Assembly (NCBI RefSeq): GCF_021531435.1
Contig: NZ_JAFBIS010000004.1
Coordinates: 1 to 64,000 of the forward strand
Length of the DNA stretch: 64,000 nt
Direction: 5' to 3'
Origin: Oscillibacter valericigenes
Lineage (GTDB): Bacteria > Bacillota > Clostridia > Oscillospirales > Oscillospiraceae
Shown: positions 8,014 through 16,578 of the stretch, one piece after another
Layout: the number at the start of each line of letters is the position of its first letter
Position numbering within the stretch: the stretch's first letter is position 1
Program-made: the position numbers and the translations under genes
Notes under the pieces: generated by a model
Seen by the model: the letters and a program-made list of their open reading frames with translations, nothing else
Database searches by the model: none
What the model was told of the DNA's origin: nothing

Positions 8014-9432
8014 ATGAAAAACAGCGAAAAGACCCTGGACATGATCGTCAACCTCTGCAAAAACCGCGGCTTTATCTACGCCGGCTCCGAAATTTACGGC
8101 GGCCTGGCCAACAGCTGGGACTACGGTCCCCTGGGCGTGGAGTTCAAGAACAACGTGAAGAAGGCCTGGCTGAAGAAGTTCGTCCAGGAGAATCCCTACA
8201 ACGTCGGCCTGGACGCCGCCATCATTATGAACCCCCAGACCTGGGTCACCACCGGCCACGTCGCCAGCTTCTCCGACCCCCTGCTGGACTGCAAGGCTTG
8301 CAAGGCCCGCCACCGTGCGGACAAGCTCATCGGCCAGGAGCACCCCGAGGTCAACGTGGACGCCATGAGCTTCGACGAGATGGACGCTTTCATCGCGGAA
8401 CATGAGGACGTGATCTGCCCCGTCTGCGGCAAGCATGACTTTACCCCCATCCGGAAGTTCAACCTGATGTTCAAGACCGCCATCGGCGTCACTGAGGACT
8501 CCTCCTCCACCTGCTACCTGCGCCCCGAGACCGCCCAGGGCATCTTCGTGAACTTCGCCAACATCCAGCGCACCACCCGCCGCAAGCTGCCCTTCGGCGT
8601 CTGCCAGGTGGGTAAGGCCTTCCGCAACGAGATCACCCCGGGCAACTTCACCTTCCGCACCCGTGAGTTCGAGCAGATGGAGTGCGAGTTCTTCTGCAAG
8701 CCCGGCACCGACCTGGAGTGGTTCGCCTACTGGAAAGAGTACTGCGTGAACTGGCTGAAGGATTTGGGCATCAAGGAGGAGAACCTGCGCCTGCGTGACC
8801 ATGAGCCCGCGGAGCTGGCCTTCTATTCCCGCGCCACCACCGACATCGAGTATGCCTTCCCGTTCACCGACTGGGGCGAGCTGTGGGGCATCGCCGACCG
8901 TACCGACTACGACCTGAGCCGCCATCAGGAGGCCTCCGGCAAGGACCTGACCTACTTCGACCAGGAGAAGAACGAGCACTATGTGCCTTATGTTATCGAG
9001 CCCTCTCTGGGCTGCGACCGCGTCGCTCTGGCCTTCCTGTGTGAGGCTTACGACGAGGAGGTCGTGGGCCAGGACAAGAACGGCAAGGACGACGTCCGCG
9101 TGGTGCTGCACCTGCATCCCGCCCTGGCGCCCTTCAAGGTGGCCGTCCTGCCCCTGAGCAAGAAGCTCAGCGACAAGGCGCTGGAGATCAAGCAGGAACT
9201 CTCCAAGGAGTGGATGGTGGACTTCGACGAGACCGGCTCCATCGGCAAGCGTTACCGCCGGGAGGACGAGATCGGCACGCCTTTCTGCGTCACCGTGGAC
9301 TTTGACACCGTTGGCGATGACACCAAGGAGGGCGACAACTGCGTCACCGTCCGTGACCGCGACACCATGGAGCAGGTGCGTCTGCCCATTTCCCAGCTGA
9401 AAGCTTATCTGGCGGAAAAGCTGGCCTATTAA
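8014..9432 (+). CDS. glyS: Glycyl-tRNA synthetase, single-chain homodimeric type
   Basis: A class II synthetase that charges tRNA-Gly with glycine. The 472-residue product has the single-polypeptide architecture used by many Gram-positives (GlyQS type) rather than the alpha2beta2 form. It shows [20 protein letters not shown] near the N-terminus, paired CxxC segments (CKACKARH and CPVCGKH) fitting a zinc site, motif 2 with [21 protein letters not shown], and an anticodon-binding C-terminal domain. The start follows AAGGAG by 7 bases. It is controlled by the T-box just upstream. Its last 20 codons are the first copy of a 205-bp tandem repeat. Confidence 0.96.
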   Translation: MKNSEKTLDMIVNLCKNRGFIYAGSEIYGGLANSWDYGPLGVEFKNNVKKAWLKKFVQENPYNVGLDAAIIMNPQTWVTTGHVASFSDPLLDCKACKARHRADKLIGQEHPEVNVDAMSFDEMDAFIAEHEDVICPVCGKHDFTPIRKFNLMFKTAIGVTEDSSSTCYLRPETAQGIFVNFANIQRTTRRKLPFGVCQVGKAFRNEITPGNFTFRTREFEQMECEFFCKPGTDLEWFAYWKEYCVNWLKDLGIKEENLRLRDHEPAELAFYSRATTDIEYAFPFTDWGELWGIADRTDYDLSRHQEASGKDLTYFDQEKNEHYVPYVIEPSLGCDRVALAFLCEAYDEEVVGQDKNGKDDVRVVLHLHPALAPFKVAVLPLSKKLSDKALEIKQELSKEWMVDFDETGSIGKRYRREDEIGTPFCVTVDFDTVGDDTKEGDNCVTVRDRDTMEQVRLPISQLKAYLAEKLAY

Positions 9433-9842
9433 GTTTAGGCCAGTCCTGCTCCATGGACCGCCGCGTAGCGGCGTGTAAGCGATTTGCCGATGGCAAATCC
9501 TTACGTCCGGGCGAATTCACTTCGCCCGGACAGAAATCGAATCATGGGGTCCCCATCAACCTCGGTTGATGGGGAAGCAGGTGCGTCTGCCCATTTCCCA
9601 GCTGAAAGCTTATCTGGCGGAAAAGCTGGCCTATTAAGTTTAGGCCAGTCCTGCTCCATGGACCGCCGCGTAGCGGCGTGTAAGCGATTTGCCGATGGCA
9701 AATCCTTACGTCCGGGCGAATTCACTTCGCCCGGACAGAAATCGAATCATGGGGTCCCCATCAACCTCGGTTGATGGGGAAGCAGGTGCGCCTGCCCATT
9801 TCCCAGCTGAAAGCTTATCTGGCGGAAAAGCTGGCCTACTGA
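9371..9842. repeat. 205-bp tandem repeat carrying copies of the glyS 3' end
   Basis: Two full units (9371-9575 and 9576-9780) and a truncated third (9781-9842) are nearly identical. Each full unit contains the last 20 codons of glyS with the stop, then about 140 bases of short hairpins: a CCGCCGCGTAGCGGCG stem, GATTTGCC/GGCAAATC, GTCCGGGCG/CGCCCGGAC and TCCCCATCAACC/GGTTGATGGGGA. The third copy differs slightly (CCTGCCC for TCTGCCC; TACTGA for TATTAA) and runs straight into the native glyS terminator. That suggests the third copy is the ancestral gene end. No protein function is claimed for copies 2 and 3. Confidence 0.9.
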
Positions 9843-9854
9843 GAAAATATCATC

Positions 9855-9884
9855 AAACGGGCGGGTGTATTCACCCGCCCGTTT
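9855..9884 (+). terminator. glyS terminator
   Basis: AAACGGGCGGGTG pairs with CACCCGCCCGTTT across a TATT loop, followed by a short T run. It lies directly after the third repeat copy. Confidence 0.85.
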
Positions 9885-9900
9885 TCCTGCCGACCTGTTG

Positions 9901-9940
9901 AAAAAGAATCCCCTGGCCGATCAGCCAGGGGATTCTTTTT
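9901..9940. terminator. Bidirectional terminator between glyS and msrA
   Basis: A long perfect stem AAAAAGAATCCCCTGGC / GCCAGGGGATTCTTTTT surrounds a CGATCA loop. It has T runs on both strands, so it serves the convergent glyS and msrA transcripts. Confidence 0.88.
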
Positions 9941-9944
9941 GCTG

Positions 9945-10517
9945 TCATTGAGCCTGGGTATCCAGAAACGCCCGCAGCAGCTCCTTGGCGGGACGGCAAT
10001 AGTCCAGCTTGTGAAAAGGAAACCGGGCCAGCGTCTCCATGCGGACGGGGGAGATATGGCAGTATCCCCGTGGGTTCTTTTCCAGATACCGCTGGTGGTA
10101 TTCCTCGGCGGGATAAAAGTTTTCCAGCGGTTTCAGCTCCACGGCAAAATACGGGACCGCCGCCGCTTCCAGGGACGCAACCCGGCGGACGGTATCTTCG
10201 TCCACCCCGTCCACCCAGTAGACGCCGGTCTGGTACTGGCTGCCGACGTCCGGCCCCTGCCGGTTGGGCGTCTCCGGGTCGATCACCGCGAAAAGAGCGA
10301 ACAGCAGGTGTTCCAGGGAAACCTGCTCCGGGTCATATGATACCCGTACCGTTTCCCGAAAACCGGTGATGCCGGAGCATACCGCCTCGTAATTGGCCTT
10401 TTCCGGGGAAACGCCGTTGGCGTATCCGGCTGTTACATTCTTTATGCCCGGAAGGGCCCGGTACAGCCGCTCCATGCCCCAGAAGCAGCCCCCGGCCAGA
10501 TAAATTCGTTTCTCCAT
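9945..10517 (-). CDS. msrA: Peptide methionine sulfoxide reductase MsrA
   Basis: MsrA reduces the S-epimer of methionine sulfoxide in proteins. The 190-residue product begins MEKRIYLAGGCFWGMERLY, with the catalytic cysteine in GCFWG. It contains TGYANG-like (TAGYANG), the family block VGSQYQTGVYW (family GSQYRSAIF) and AEEYHQRYLEKNP, all diagnostic. I chose ATG 10517 rather than an in-frame codon at 10544, because the shorter form matches the family start and begins just after the stop of the gene upstream. No MsrB domain is fused. Confidence 0.95.
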   Translation of the reverse strand: MEKRIYLAGGCFWGMERLYRALPGIKNVTAGYANGVSPEKANYEAVCSGITGFRETVRVSYDPEQVSLEHLLFALFAVIDPETPNRQGPDVGSQYQTGVYWVDGVDEDTVRRVASLEAAAVPYFAVELKPLENFYPAEEYHQRYLEKNPRGYCHISPVRMETLARFPFHKLDYCRPAKELLRAFLDTQAQ

Positions 10518-10518
10518 C

Positions 10519-10794
10519 TCAGAAAAACATCCCCATGAACCCATCGGGCATCTGACGGCTCTGTTCCCAGATGTCGTCGAACTGCATCCGGTTCAAATCG
10601 GTGACATCCCCGTCGCCGCCAGCCAGCTGCCGGGGGTCCGTGGGCGGTTCGTCCAGGTCGTCGTAGGGCTGATACAATCCGACACGGTAGACCTCCACTT
10701 TCCGTCGGGGACAGCCCCGGCTGTCCAATTCCAGATACAGGCGCCAGGGCTCGTCCTCTTCCGCATGGTCCCATTCGATCATGTAATACTGCAT
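10519..10794 (-). CDS. Small DUF6881-like protein
   Basis: A 91-residue acidic protein with WDHAEEDEPWRLYLELDSRG followed by RRKVEVYRVG. This resembles the short DUF6881 family (EDEP..LY.ELD...RKVEVF). Function unknown. It lies between alaX (10 bases upstream) and msrA (1 base downstream), so the three are probably one transcript. No membrane segment or metal-binding motif is visible. The family assignment comes from memory and should be treated as moderate. Confidence 0.75.
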   Translation of the reverse strand: MQYYMIEWDHAEEDEPWRLYLELDSRGCPRRKVEVYRVGLYQPYDDLDEPPTDPRQLAGGDGDVTDLNRMQFDDIWEQSRQMPDGFMGMFF

Positions 10795-10804
10795 ATCTGC
10801 GTCC

Positions 10805-11953
10805 TCACTTGCTGAAAAACTCCCGGATCACGGTTTCCTCCGCCTGTACGCTGCCCTGGGCGAAGCCGTTCCGACCGCCGCCCCGGCCATTCAGGGCCTT
10901 GTTCAGATCCTTTACCAGCGGAGAGATGTCCTGTCCATCCGCCTGTACCAGAGCGTAGGCGTACTGTCCGTCCTCCCCGGCGAACACCGCCGCCAGACCG
11001 CCGGCGCGCTTTGCCACGGCGTCCGCCAGCTTCCGTACGCTGTCGCCTTTCATGGCGGGCTGGAACAACAGCACATCGCCCCGGCCCTCATTCTCCCTGG
11101 CGATGGCCTCAAACGCGGTCTCCTCCAAATGGGCCATCCGCACCTTGGCCGCGGACAGCTCCGCCTCCAGCCGCTCCACTGCTGCCAGGGTGTCCTGGGG
11201 CTTGACGGAGAGCTGCTGGCCGATGGCCTTGGCCTGGTCATAGGTCCGGCCCAGGTAATCCAGTGCCCGCTTGCCGCATATGATCTCCAGCCGGACGCCC
11301 TCCCGAAACTTCTGGCAGGACAGGACTTTGATCAGACCCACCTGTCCCGCCCGGGCCACATGGGTGCCGCAGCAGGCGCAGCAGTCCGCCTCCGGGAAGG
11401 TGACGATGCGCACCTGTCCCGTCAACTCCTTTTTGCTGCGGTAGTCGATGAAGGCCAACTCCTCGGAATCGGGATACGCGATCTCCACCTCTTGGTCGGC
11501 CCAGATGACCTCGTTGGCCTTCCGTTCGGCGTCCAGAGCCTGCTCCCAGGAGATGTCGGCGTTGTAGTCGATGGTGACAGTCTCGGCGCCCAGGTGGAAG
11601 CCCACATTGTCGCAGTGATAGTCGGCGCAGAGGATGCCGGAGATGATGTGTTCGCCGGAGTGCTGCTGCATGTGGTCGAACCGCCGGGCCCAGTCAATGC
11701 GCCCGTTCACCATCTGCCCAATTTCCACAGGGCCGTCACAGGTGTGGAAAATCACGCCGTCTTTTTCATGGACGTCGGTGACATGCACGCTGCCCAGGGT
11801 GCCATGGTCGGCGGGCTGTCCGCCGCCCTCGGGATAGAAAGCGGTGCAGTCCAGCACCACCTGATAGCCGTTTTTCCCTGCTTCACAGGACAGAACGGTT
11901 GCAGGGAATTCCTGAATAAATTGATCAACGTAGTAGAGCTTTTCTGTTTCCAT
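10805..11953 (-). CDS. Alanyl-tRNA editing protein (AlaX-L type with DHHA1 domain)
   Basis: Free-standing AlaX proteins hydrolyse Ser or Gly wrongly attached to tRNA-Ala. The 382-residue product resembles the editing half of AlaRS. An N-terminal beta-barrel carries TAFYPEGGGQPADHG. The zinc-binding HMQQHSGEH motif follows near residue 90, then CCACCGTHVARAGQVG, completing the metal site. After a coiled coil comes a DHHA1-like C-terminal domain with GGRNGFAQGS. I chose ATG 11953, preceded by AAAGGAAAGGAAG, over an upstream codon at 11992. No aminoacylation domain is present. Confidence 0.92.
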   Translation of the reverse strand: METEKLYYVDQFIQEFPATVLSCEAGKNGYQVVLDCTAFYPEGGGQPADHGTLGSVHVTDVHEKDGVIFHTCDGPVEIGQMVNGRIDWARRFDHMQQHSGEHIISGILCADYHCDNVGFHLGAETVTIDYNADISWEQALDAERKANEVIWADQEVEIAYPDSEELAFIDYRSKKELTGQVRIVTFPEADCCACCGTHVARAGQVGLIKVLSCQKFREGVRLEIICGKRALDYLGRTYDQAKAIGQQLSVKPQDTLAAVERLEAELSAAKVRMAHLEETAFEAIARENEGRGDVLLFQPAMKGDSVRKLADAVAKRAGGLAAVFAGEDGQYAYALVQADGQDISPLVKDLNKALNGRGGGRNGFAQGSVQAEETVIREFFSK

Positions 11954-11972
11954 GTGGAAAACTTCCTTTCCT

Positions 11973-12860
11973 TTAAGAGATGGAGACGACAAATTTCCAT
12001 ACCGGCTCCGCCAGGTGCAAGCCCAGCAGCGCGGAGCAGAGATTGGCCGCCAGTCCGTAGAGGACAGCCCGGCCGCGGGAGTGTCCGGTCAGCAGGTGGC
12101 TGTACAGCGCCGCCTCCCCAATGGTGATGAGAATTTCCATAAGGATGAAGGGCAGGAGGGACCAGCCGGTGACGCCGTGCTGCATGGCGCTGTAAGCCAT
12201 CGCCAGGGCCAGCGTCCCCTGAGTGAGGAGATTGACGGTTAAGAACCGCAGCCAGTTCCGCCTCTGCGTTCCGTAGCCAAACAGAAGCAGCAAAATACCT
12301 TCCACCAGGATCGTAGGCACAAAGGTGGCCAGGAATTGCAGCACGTAGCCCACCCAGGTAGGCGGTATGGTGACGGTTTTTGCCGCCCAGTCCACGGTGG
12401 CAGAGGATTGCAGGACCGTGCGGGTGCAGACCCCGGAGAGAAATACCTGGCCGGATTTCGTGACCATCAGGATGCGATAGGTGTCCGGCACGCCGTGGTA
12501 GCCGAAGATGTGGACGCCGTCCGCATTCGGGTACAGGTCACCCCACATGGGAGCGCCGGTGGACCCCTCCGCTGTGCAGGCGTGCCATCCCTCCGGCACC
12601 GCCGCCCGCAGAGCTTCCAGCAGGTCCTGGTCCAGAGCGGCGGCCTCCCCGCCGGAATAGCTCCACTCCAGGCCGTCAAAAAGGTCTTCGCTGTCCTCGT
12701 AGTTTCCCTCCGCCAGAATATCCAGATAGTACGGTTCCTCCGGGGCGTTTACCACCTTGACCGCAAGCTGGTCCTTGGGTCCCATGTCCGCGAAGGCGGT
12801 GACCGTCAGAAATGACGCAGCCAACGCAAAAAAGAGCAGGGAGCGGAATGAACGTTTCAT
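11973..12860 (-). CDS. Exported or membrane-anchored protein of unknown function
   Basis: The 295-residue product begins MKRSFRSLLFFALAASFLTVTAFA, a clear signal peptide with a likely cleavage after AFA. About 150 soluble residues follow, rich in W, Y and acidic residues. Then come four or five hydrophobic segments between residues 165 and 290. This plan, an external domain followed by a multi-span membrane domain, is seen in several Clostridia proteins without assigned function. I recognise no catalytic motif. A TATAAT box (12913-12908) on the minus strand may be its promoter. It is 19 bases upstream of alaX. Confidence 0.75.
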   Translation of the reverse strand: MKRSFRSLLFFALAASFLTVTAFADMGPKDQLAVKVVNAPEEPYYLDILAEGNYEDSEDLFDGLEWSYSGGEAAALDQDLLEALRAAVPEGWHACTAEGSTGAPMWGDLYPNADGVHIFGYHGVPDTYRILMVTKSGQVFLSGVCTRTVLQSSATVDWAAKTVTIPPTWVGYVLQFLATFVPTILVEGILLLLFGYGTQRRNWLRFLTVNLLTQGTLALAMAYSAMQHGVTGWSLLPFILMEILITIGEAALYSHLLTGHSRGRAVLYGLAANLCSALLGLHLAEPVWKFVVSIS

Positions 12861-12924
12861 AGGCGAGCCTTTCCAAAAATGACAACTATTTGTAAATTAA
12901 GCAATCAATTATACGATTCGTAGT

Positions 12925-14100
12925 TTAAATGACTGCTTCCAGCAGCCCCAAAGCCTGCTTCCACTGCAGCACCCGGCGGCAGGCGGTGTCGATGACGGAT
13001 TCGTCCAATTCGCCGTTTTCCACAGCCTCCTTGACTTTGGGGATCTGCGTCCGGTAATCGGTGGTGAGAACGAGGTCGTTCCCCGCCTCCAGGGCCATCA
13101 CCGCCACGGCGCCGTCCTCCGCATAGGCCGCCACCGCGTCCATGGCCAGGTCGTCGGTCATCACCACGCCGTCAAAGTCCAACTCCTCCCGGAGGATGCG
13201 GTGGACATTGGGGGAGAGGGACGCGGGCAACTCCGCGTCCATACACTCCACGATATTGTGGAAGACCAGCACGGCGGTGGTGCTGCCTCCGGCCTCCATG
13301 CCCGCCAGGAAGGGCAGAAAATCGCCGTTGACAAAATCTTCATAGGGCCGGTCATCCATGGCGATGCCGGTATGGGTGTCCGCATTGTTCCCATAGCCGG
13401 GGAAGTGTTTTAACACACTTCCCATGCCGTCGGCCGCCATTTGGGCGGTCACAGCGGATACATAGTCCGCCGTGGCAGCCGCGTCCCGGCCGAAGGCGCG
13501 GTTATAGATAAAATCGCCGGGGTCGGTGGAGACATCCGCCACCGGGGCCAGGTTGACATTGAAGCCCAGGGCGTCCAGCAGGATGTCTTTCTCGCGGGCG
13601 TCCGCCGTGACTGCCTCCATGCCGCCGCCGGCAAACAGCTTTTGGGGAGACTGGAATTTGGAAGCCCTCAGATGGGGATTGGAGCTGACCCGCACCACGG
13701 TGCCGCCCTCCTCGTCCACGCCGATGAGCAGGGGGACAGCGGCGGCGTCCTGATAGCTTTGTATCGTCTGGATCAGCGCGTCAGCAGTTTTGTCCTTGGT
13801 GTCCCGGCCAAAGAGGATGTAGCCGCCCAGGTGGTAGGCGCTGACATCCTCCGCGGCGTTTTCCGCCGGGCAGCGGACGAAAAAGAGCTGCCCCACTTTT
13901 TCCTCCAGGGTCATAGAGGTCAGCAATTCCTCCACCGGGTCAGCGGGCGGCTCCGGCTCCGTGGCGGGGGGAGGAGGTTCCACGGCGGGAAGTTCTTCCT
14001 GAACCGGGGGAACGGGTTCCTCCGGGGTAGGAGGCGCACCGCAGGCGGCAAGAGAGAACAGGACCAAGAGAGTCAGCATTGCTGCCAGCAGTCGTCGCAT
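12925..14100 (-). CDS. Glycoside hydrolase family 3 lipoprotein (beta-N-acetylhexosaminidase, NagZ-like)
   Basis: The product probably removes N-acetylglucosamine from muropeptides outside the membrane. It starts MRRLLAAMLTLLVLFSLAAC, with a lipobox ending at Cys 20, then a P/E-rich linker of about 40 residues. The GH3 barrel includes LLIGVDEEGGTVVRV, KHFPGYGNNADTHTG (NagZ motif KH(F/I)PG.G....H) and VVMTDDLAMDAV with the presumed nucleophilic Asp. The total is 391 residues. ATG 14100 follows CGGGAGGTG; an in-frame codon at 14163 lacks the signal-peptide logic. It is a single gene bounded by terminator 14155-14182. Confidence 0.92.
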   Translation of the reverse strand: MRRLLAAMLTLLVLFSLAACGAPPTPEEPVPPVQEELPAVEPPPPATEPEPPADPVEELLTSMTLEEKVGQLFFVRCPAENAAEDVSAYHLGGYILFGRDTKDKTADALIQTIQSYQDAAAVPLLIGVDEEGGTVVRVSSNPHLRASKFQSPQKLFAGGGMEAVTADAREKDILLDALGFNVNLAPVADVSTDPGDFIYNRAFGRDAAATADYVSAVTAQMAADGMGSVLKHFPGYGNNADTHTGIAMDDRPYEDFVNGDFLPFLAGMEAGGSTTAVLVFHNIVECMDAELPASLSPNVHRILREELDFDGVVMTDDLAMDAVAAYAEDGAVAVMALEAGNDLVLTTDYRTQIPKVKEAVENGELDESVIDTACRRVLQWKQALGLLEAVI

Positions 14101-14154
14101 AAGGCACCTCCCGGAGCTTGATATGGATAGTGTACCATAAAGGAAAGAAAAAAG

Positions 14155-14182
14155 AAAGAGCACGGGAAATCCCGTGCTCTTT
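14155..14182 (-). terminator. aspS terminator
   Basis: AAAGAGCACGGG/CCCGTGCTCTTT around an AAAT loop. The minus strand continues into a T-rich run, closing the hisS-aspS transcript 15 bases after the aspS stop. Confidence 0.85.
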
Positions 14183-14197
14183 TCGGTGAGTTTACTG

Positions 14198-15973
14198 TTA
14201 TTCCTCCGGCTTGACCAGGGCGATGTGCAGCTCGTCCAGCTGCTTCTGGGTGACTTCGCTGGGGGCGCTCATCATCACGTCCTGGGCGTTTTTGTTCATG
14301 GGGAAGGGGATGATCTCCCGGATGGAGTCCTCTCCGGCCAACAGCATGACCATGCGGTCCACGCCAGGGGCGATGCCCGCGTGAGGGGGTGCGCCATAGC
14401 AGAAAGCGTTGTACATGGCGGGGAACTTGGCCTTCACGTCGTCTTCGCCCAGGCGGACCAGCTCAAAGGCCTTGATCATAATTTCGGGGTCATGGTTCCG
14501 CACGGCGCCGGAGGAGAGCTCCACACCGTTGCACACCAGGTCGTACTGGTCGGCGGTGATGGTCAGGGGGTCGATCTCGCCCCGCTCGGCCTTCAGCAGG
14601 ACCTCCAGGCCGCCGGAGGGCATGGAGAACGGGTTGTGGCAGAACTCCAGTTCGCCGGATTCCTCACCAATCTCATACATGGGGAAGTCCACGATCCAGC
14701 AGAAGGCGTACTGCTCCTTGTCCATGTGACCGGGAACGGCGGCGCCCAGGGTCTTGACAAGGACGCCTGCGGTCTTCTGGGCCTGGGGCAGCTTGCCGGC
14801 GGACAGGGCCACGAAGTCATTGGGCTTCAGGCCCAGAGCGGCGACCACCTGCTCCTTGATGGGGGAGACGAACTTGGCGATGCCGCCCACGATCTCGCCG
14901 TTCTCGTCCAGGCGGAACCAGTAGGGCTTGCCGCCGGAGACGACCTCCACATCCGCCAGGGTCTTGTCGATGAACTTCCGGGTCTCGTGGAAGTCGGAAA
15001 CCACCACGGCCTTGACGGTGCTGCCCTCGAAGGGGCCGAAGCCGCAGCCGCCCAGGACTTCGGTTGCGTCTGTGACCGTCAGGTCGATGCGCAGGTCGGG
15101 CTTGTCGGAGCCGTACTTCTCCATGGCCTCGGTGTAGGGGATGCGCATGAAGGGCGCGCCGCTGGCCCGGTCATAGGTGCCGTACTTGGCGAAGATGGGA
15201 GGCAGCACGTCCTCCAGGACGGCGAACACGTCCTCCTGGGAGGCGAAGGCCATCTCCATATCCAGCTGGTAGAACTCGCCGGGGGAGCGGTCGGCACGGG
15301 CGTCCTCGTCCCGGAAGCAGGGGGCGATCTGGAAGTAGCGGTCGAAGCCGGAGGTCATCAGCAGCTGCTTGAACTGCTGGGGAGCCTGGGGCAGGGCGTA
15401 GAACTTGCCGGGGTGGTTCCGGGCGGGCACCAGGTAGTCCCGGGCGCCCTCGGGGGAGGAGGCGGTCAGGATGGGGGTGGTGATCTCCAGGAAACCGTGC
15501 TCGGTCATGGCCTGCCGCAGGGCGGCCACCACGTTGCACCGCAGGACGATGTTCTTCTTGACGGCGGGGTTCCGCAGATCCAGATAGCGGTATTTCAGGC
15601 GGGTGGCCTCGTCAGCCTCCCGGCTGCGGTTGATCTGGAAGGGCAGCTCGTTGTAGCGGCAGCGGCCCAGGATTTCTACCTTGGCGGGGACGACCTCGAT
15701 GTCGCCGGTGGCCATCTTGGTGGTCTTGGAGTCCCGCTCCCGGACGGTGCCCTCCACGGAGATAGTGGATTCCTTGTTGATGGACTTGAAGGTGTTCACC
15801 ATGTCCTCGGTCTCGGCCACGACCTGGGTGGTGCCGTAGAAGTCCCGGACGACGACGAAAGCCAGAGCGGAGGAGACCACGCGGACGTTCTCCATCCAGC
15901 CCACGATCTTGACCTGCTTGCCCGCGTCATCAAGGCGCAGCTCCCCGCAGGTATGGGTGCGATTCTGCATCAT
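14198..15973 (-). CDS. aspS: Aspartyl-tRNA synthetase
   Basis: A class II synthetase of the large bacterial type (591 residues). It has an N-terminal OB-fold (RTHTCGELRLDDAGKQVKIVGWMENV), a catalytic core with GFLEITTPILTASSPEGARD and FRDEDARADRSPGEFYQLD (motif 2), the bacterial GAD insertion, and motif 3 GIAPGVDRMVMLLAG. Two ATGs (15973 and 15970) are possible starts. It is the last gene of the hisS-orf-aspS set, so it is probably under the T-box upstream of hisS. A separate aspS promoter was not seen. Confidence 0.96.
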   Translation of the reverse strand: MMQNRTHTCGELRLDDAGKQVKIVGWMENVRVVSSALAFVVVRDFYGTTQVVAETEDMVNTFKSINKESTISVEGTVRERDSKTTKMATGDIEVVPAKVEILGRCRYNELPFQINRSREADEATRLKYRYLDLRNPAVKKNIVLRCNVVAALRQAMTEHGFLEITTPILTASSPEGARDYLVPARNHPGKFYALPQAPQQFKQLLMTSGFDRYFQIAPCFRDEDARADRSPGEFYQLDMEMAFASQEDVFAVLEDVLPPIFAKYGTYDRASGAPFMRIPYTEAMEKYGSDKPDLRIDLTVTDATEVLGGCGFGPFEGSTVKAVVVSDFHETRKFIDKTLADVEVVSGGKPYWFRLDENGEIVGGIAKFVSPIKEQVVAALGLKPNDFVALSAGKLPQAQKTAGVLVKTLGAAVPGHMDKEQYAFCWIVDFPMYEIGEESGELEFCHNPFSMPSGGLEVLLKAERGEIDPLTITADQYDLVCNGVELSSGAVRNHDPEIMIKAFELVRLGEDDVKAKFPAMYNAFCYGAPPHAGIAPGVDRMVMLLAGEDSIREIIPFPMNKNAQDVMMSAPSEVTQKQLDELHIALVKPEE

Positions 15974-16028
15974 AATGGGTTGTTCCTTTCTGTATTTTGA
16001 TTATGATTTGTATATTAAATGAGTGATA

Positions 16029-16541
16029 TTACGGATTGGATTCAATTTGCTGTGCTATTTCCCACAGTTCATCCCCCAGGGCCTGACCAAGGGCTTTCCC
16101 GTCAGAGACCCGGCAGGGAAGATATTGCGCCTGCTCCGGCAGGTCGTATTTCCATTCGTCAAGGAAAAACTCTAAGGAGACCCAGCCGCCGCCTGTGCCG
16201 AAGACATGGACGCCATAGGTATATTGGCCGGTCTGCACTTGTCTTCCGGTGAAGGAGGATGCCAGGATGTTTCGAAGAGGATTCAGGGGAGAGCGGCGGA
16301 TGCGGATGGATTCCACCTGTTCCAGCAGAGCCTGGCCCTCCGGGGAGTCAGCGTCCACATCCAGGCTGCGGCGCTCATATCCCTGCGCACTGTCGTCGAA
16401 CCGCTGGATATGGATGTTGATGTCAGCAGGTTCCAGCTCCGGCTTCAAGTCGAAGATACTGACAGGACGGCTATACCAGCCGCACCAGACGATCAACGCC
16501 AGCAGCGCCGCTGCAATCGCGAATTTCCAGCCCTTTTTCAT
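16029..16541 (-). CDS. Membrane-anchored protein of unknown function between hisS and aspS
   Basis: The 170-residue product starts MKKGWKFAIAAALLALIVWCGW, one N-terminal membrane anchor, followed by an external soluble domain of about 145 residues. No known motif is seen. It lies 37 bases after hisS and 55 bases before aspS on the same strand, so it is probably co-transcribed with two synthetases. No functional link to tRNA charging can be read from its sequence. Confidence 0.7.
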   Translation of the reverse strand: MKKGWKFAIAAALLALIVWCGWYSRPVSIFDLKPELEPADINIHIQRFDDSAQGYERRSLDVDADSPEGQALLEQVESIRIRRSPLNPLRNILASSFTGRQVQTGQYTYGVHVFGTGGGWVSLEFFLDEWKYDLPEQAQYLPCRVSDGKALGQALGDELWEIAQQIESNP

Positions 16542-16578
16542 ACGCGGTTCTTTTCACTCTCAACACGGACAGGGAACA

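Noticed and set aside
9371-9842. Tandem array at the glyS end considered as a CRISPR
   Set aside because: Units are 205 bp with no alternating short repeats and unique spacers, and no cas gene is nearby. The units are copies of glyS coding sequence plus hairpins.
14174-16000. Plus-strand open frame of about 600 codons opposite aspS
   Set aside because: Antisense shadow of aspS with low-complexity V/H/G/D content and no domain; aspS itself has all class II motifs.
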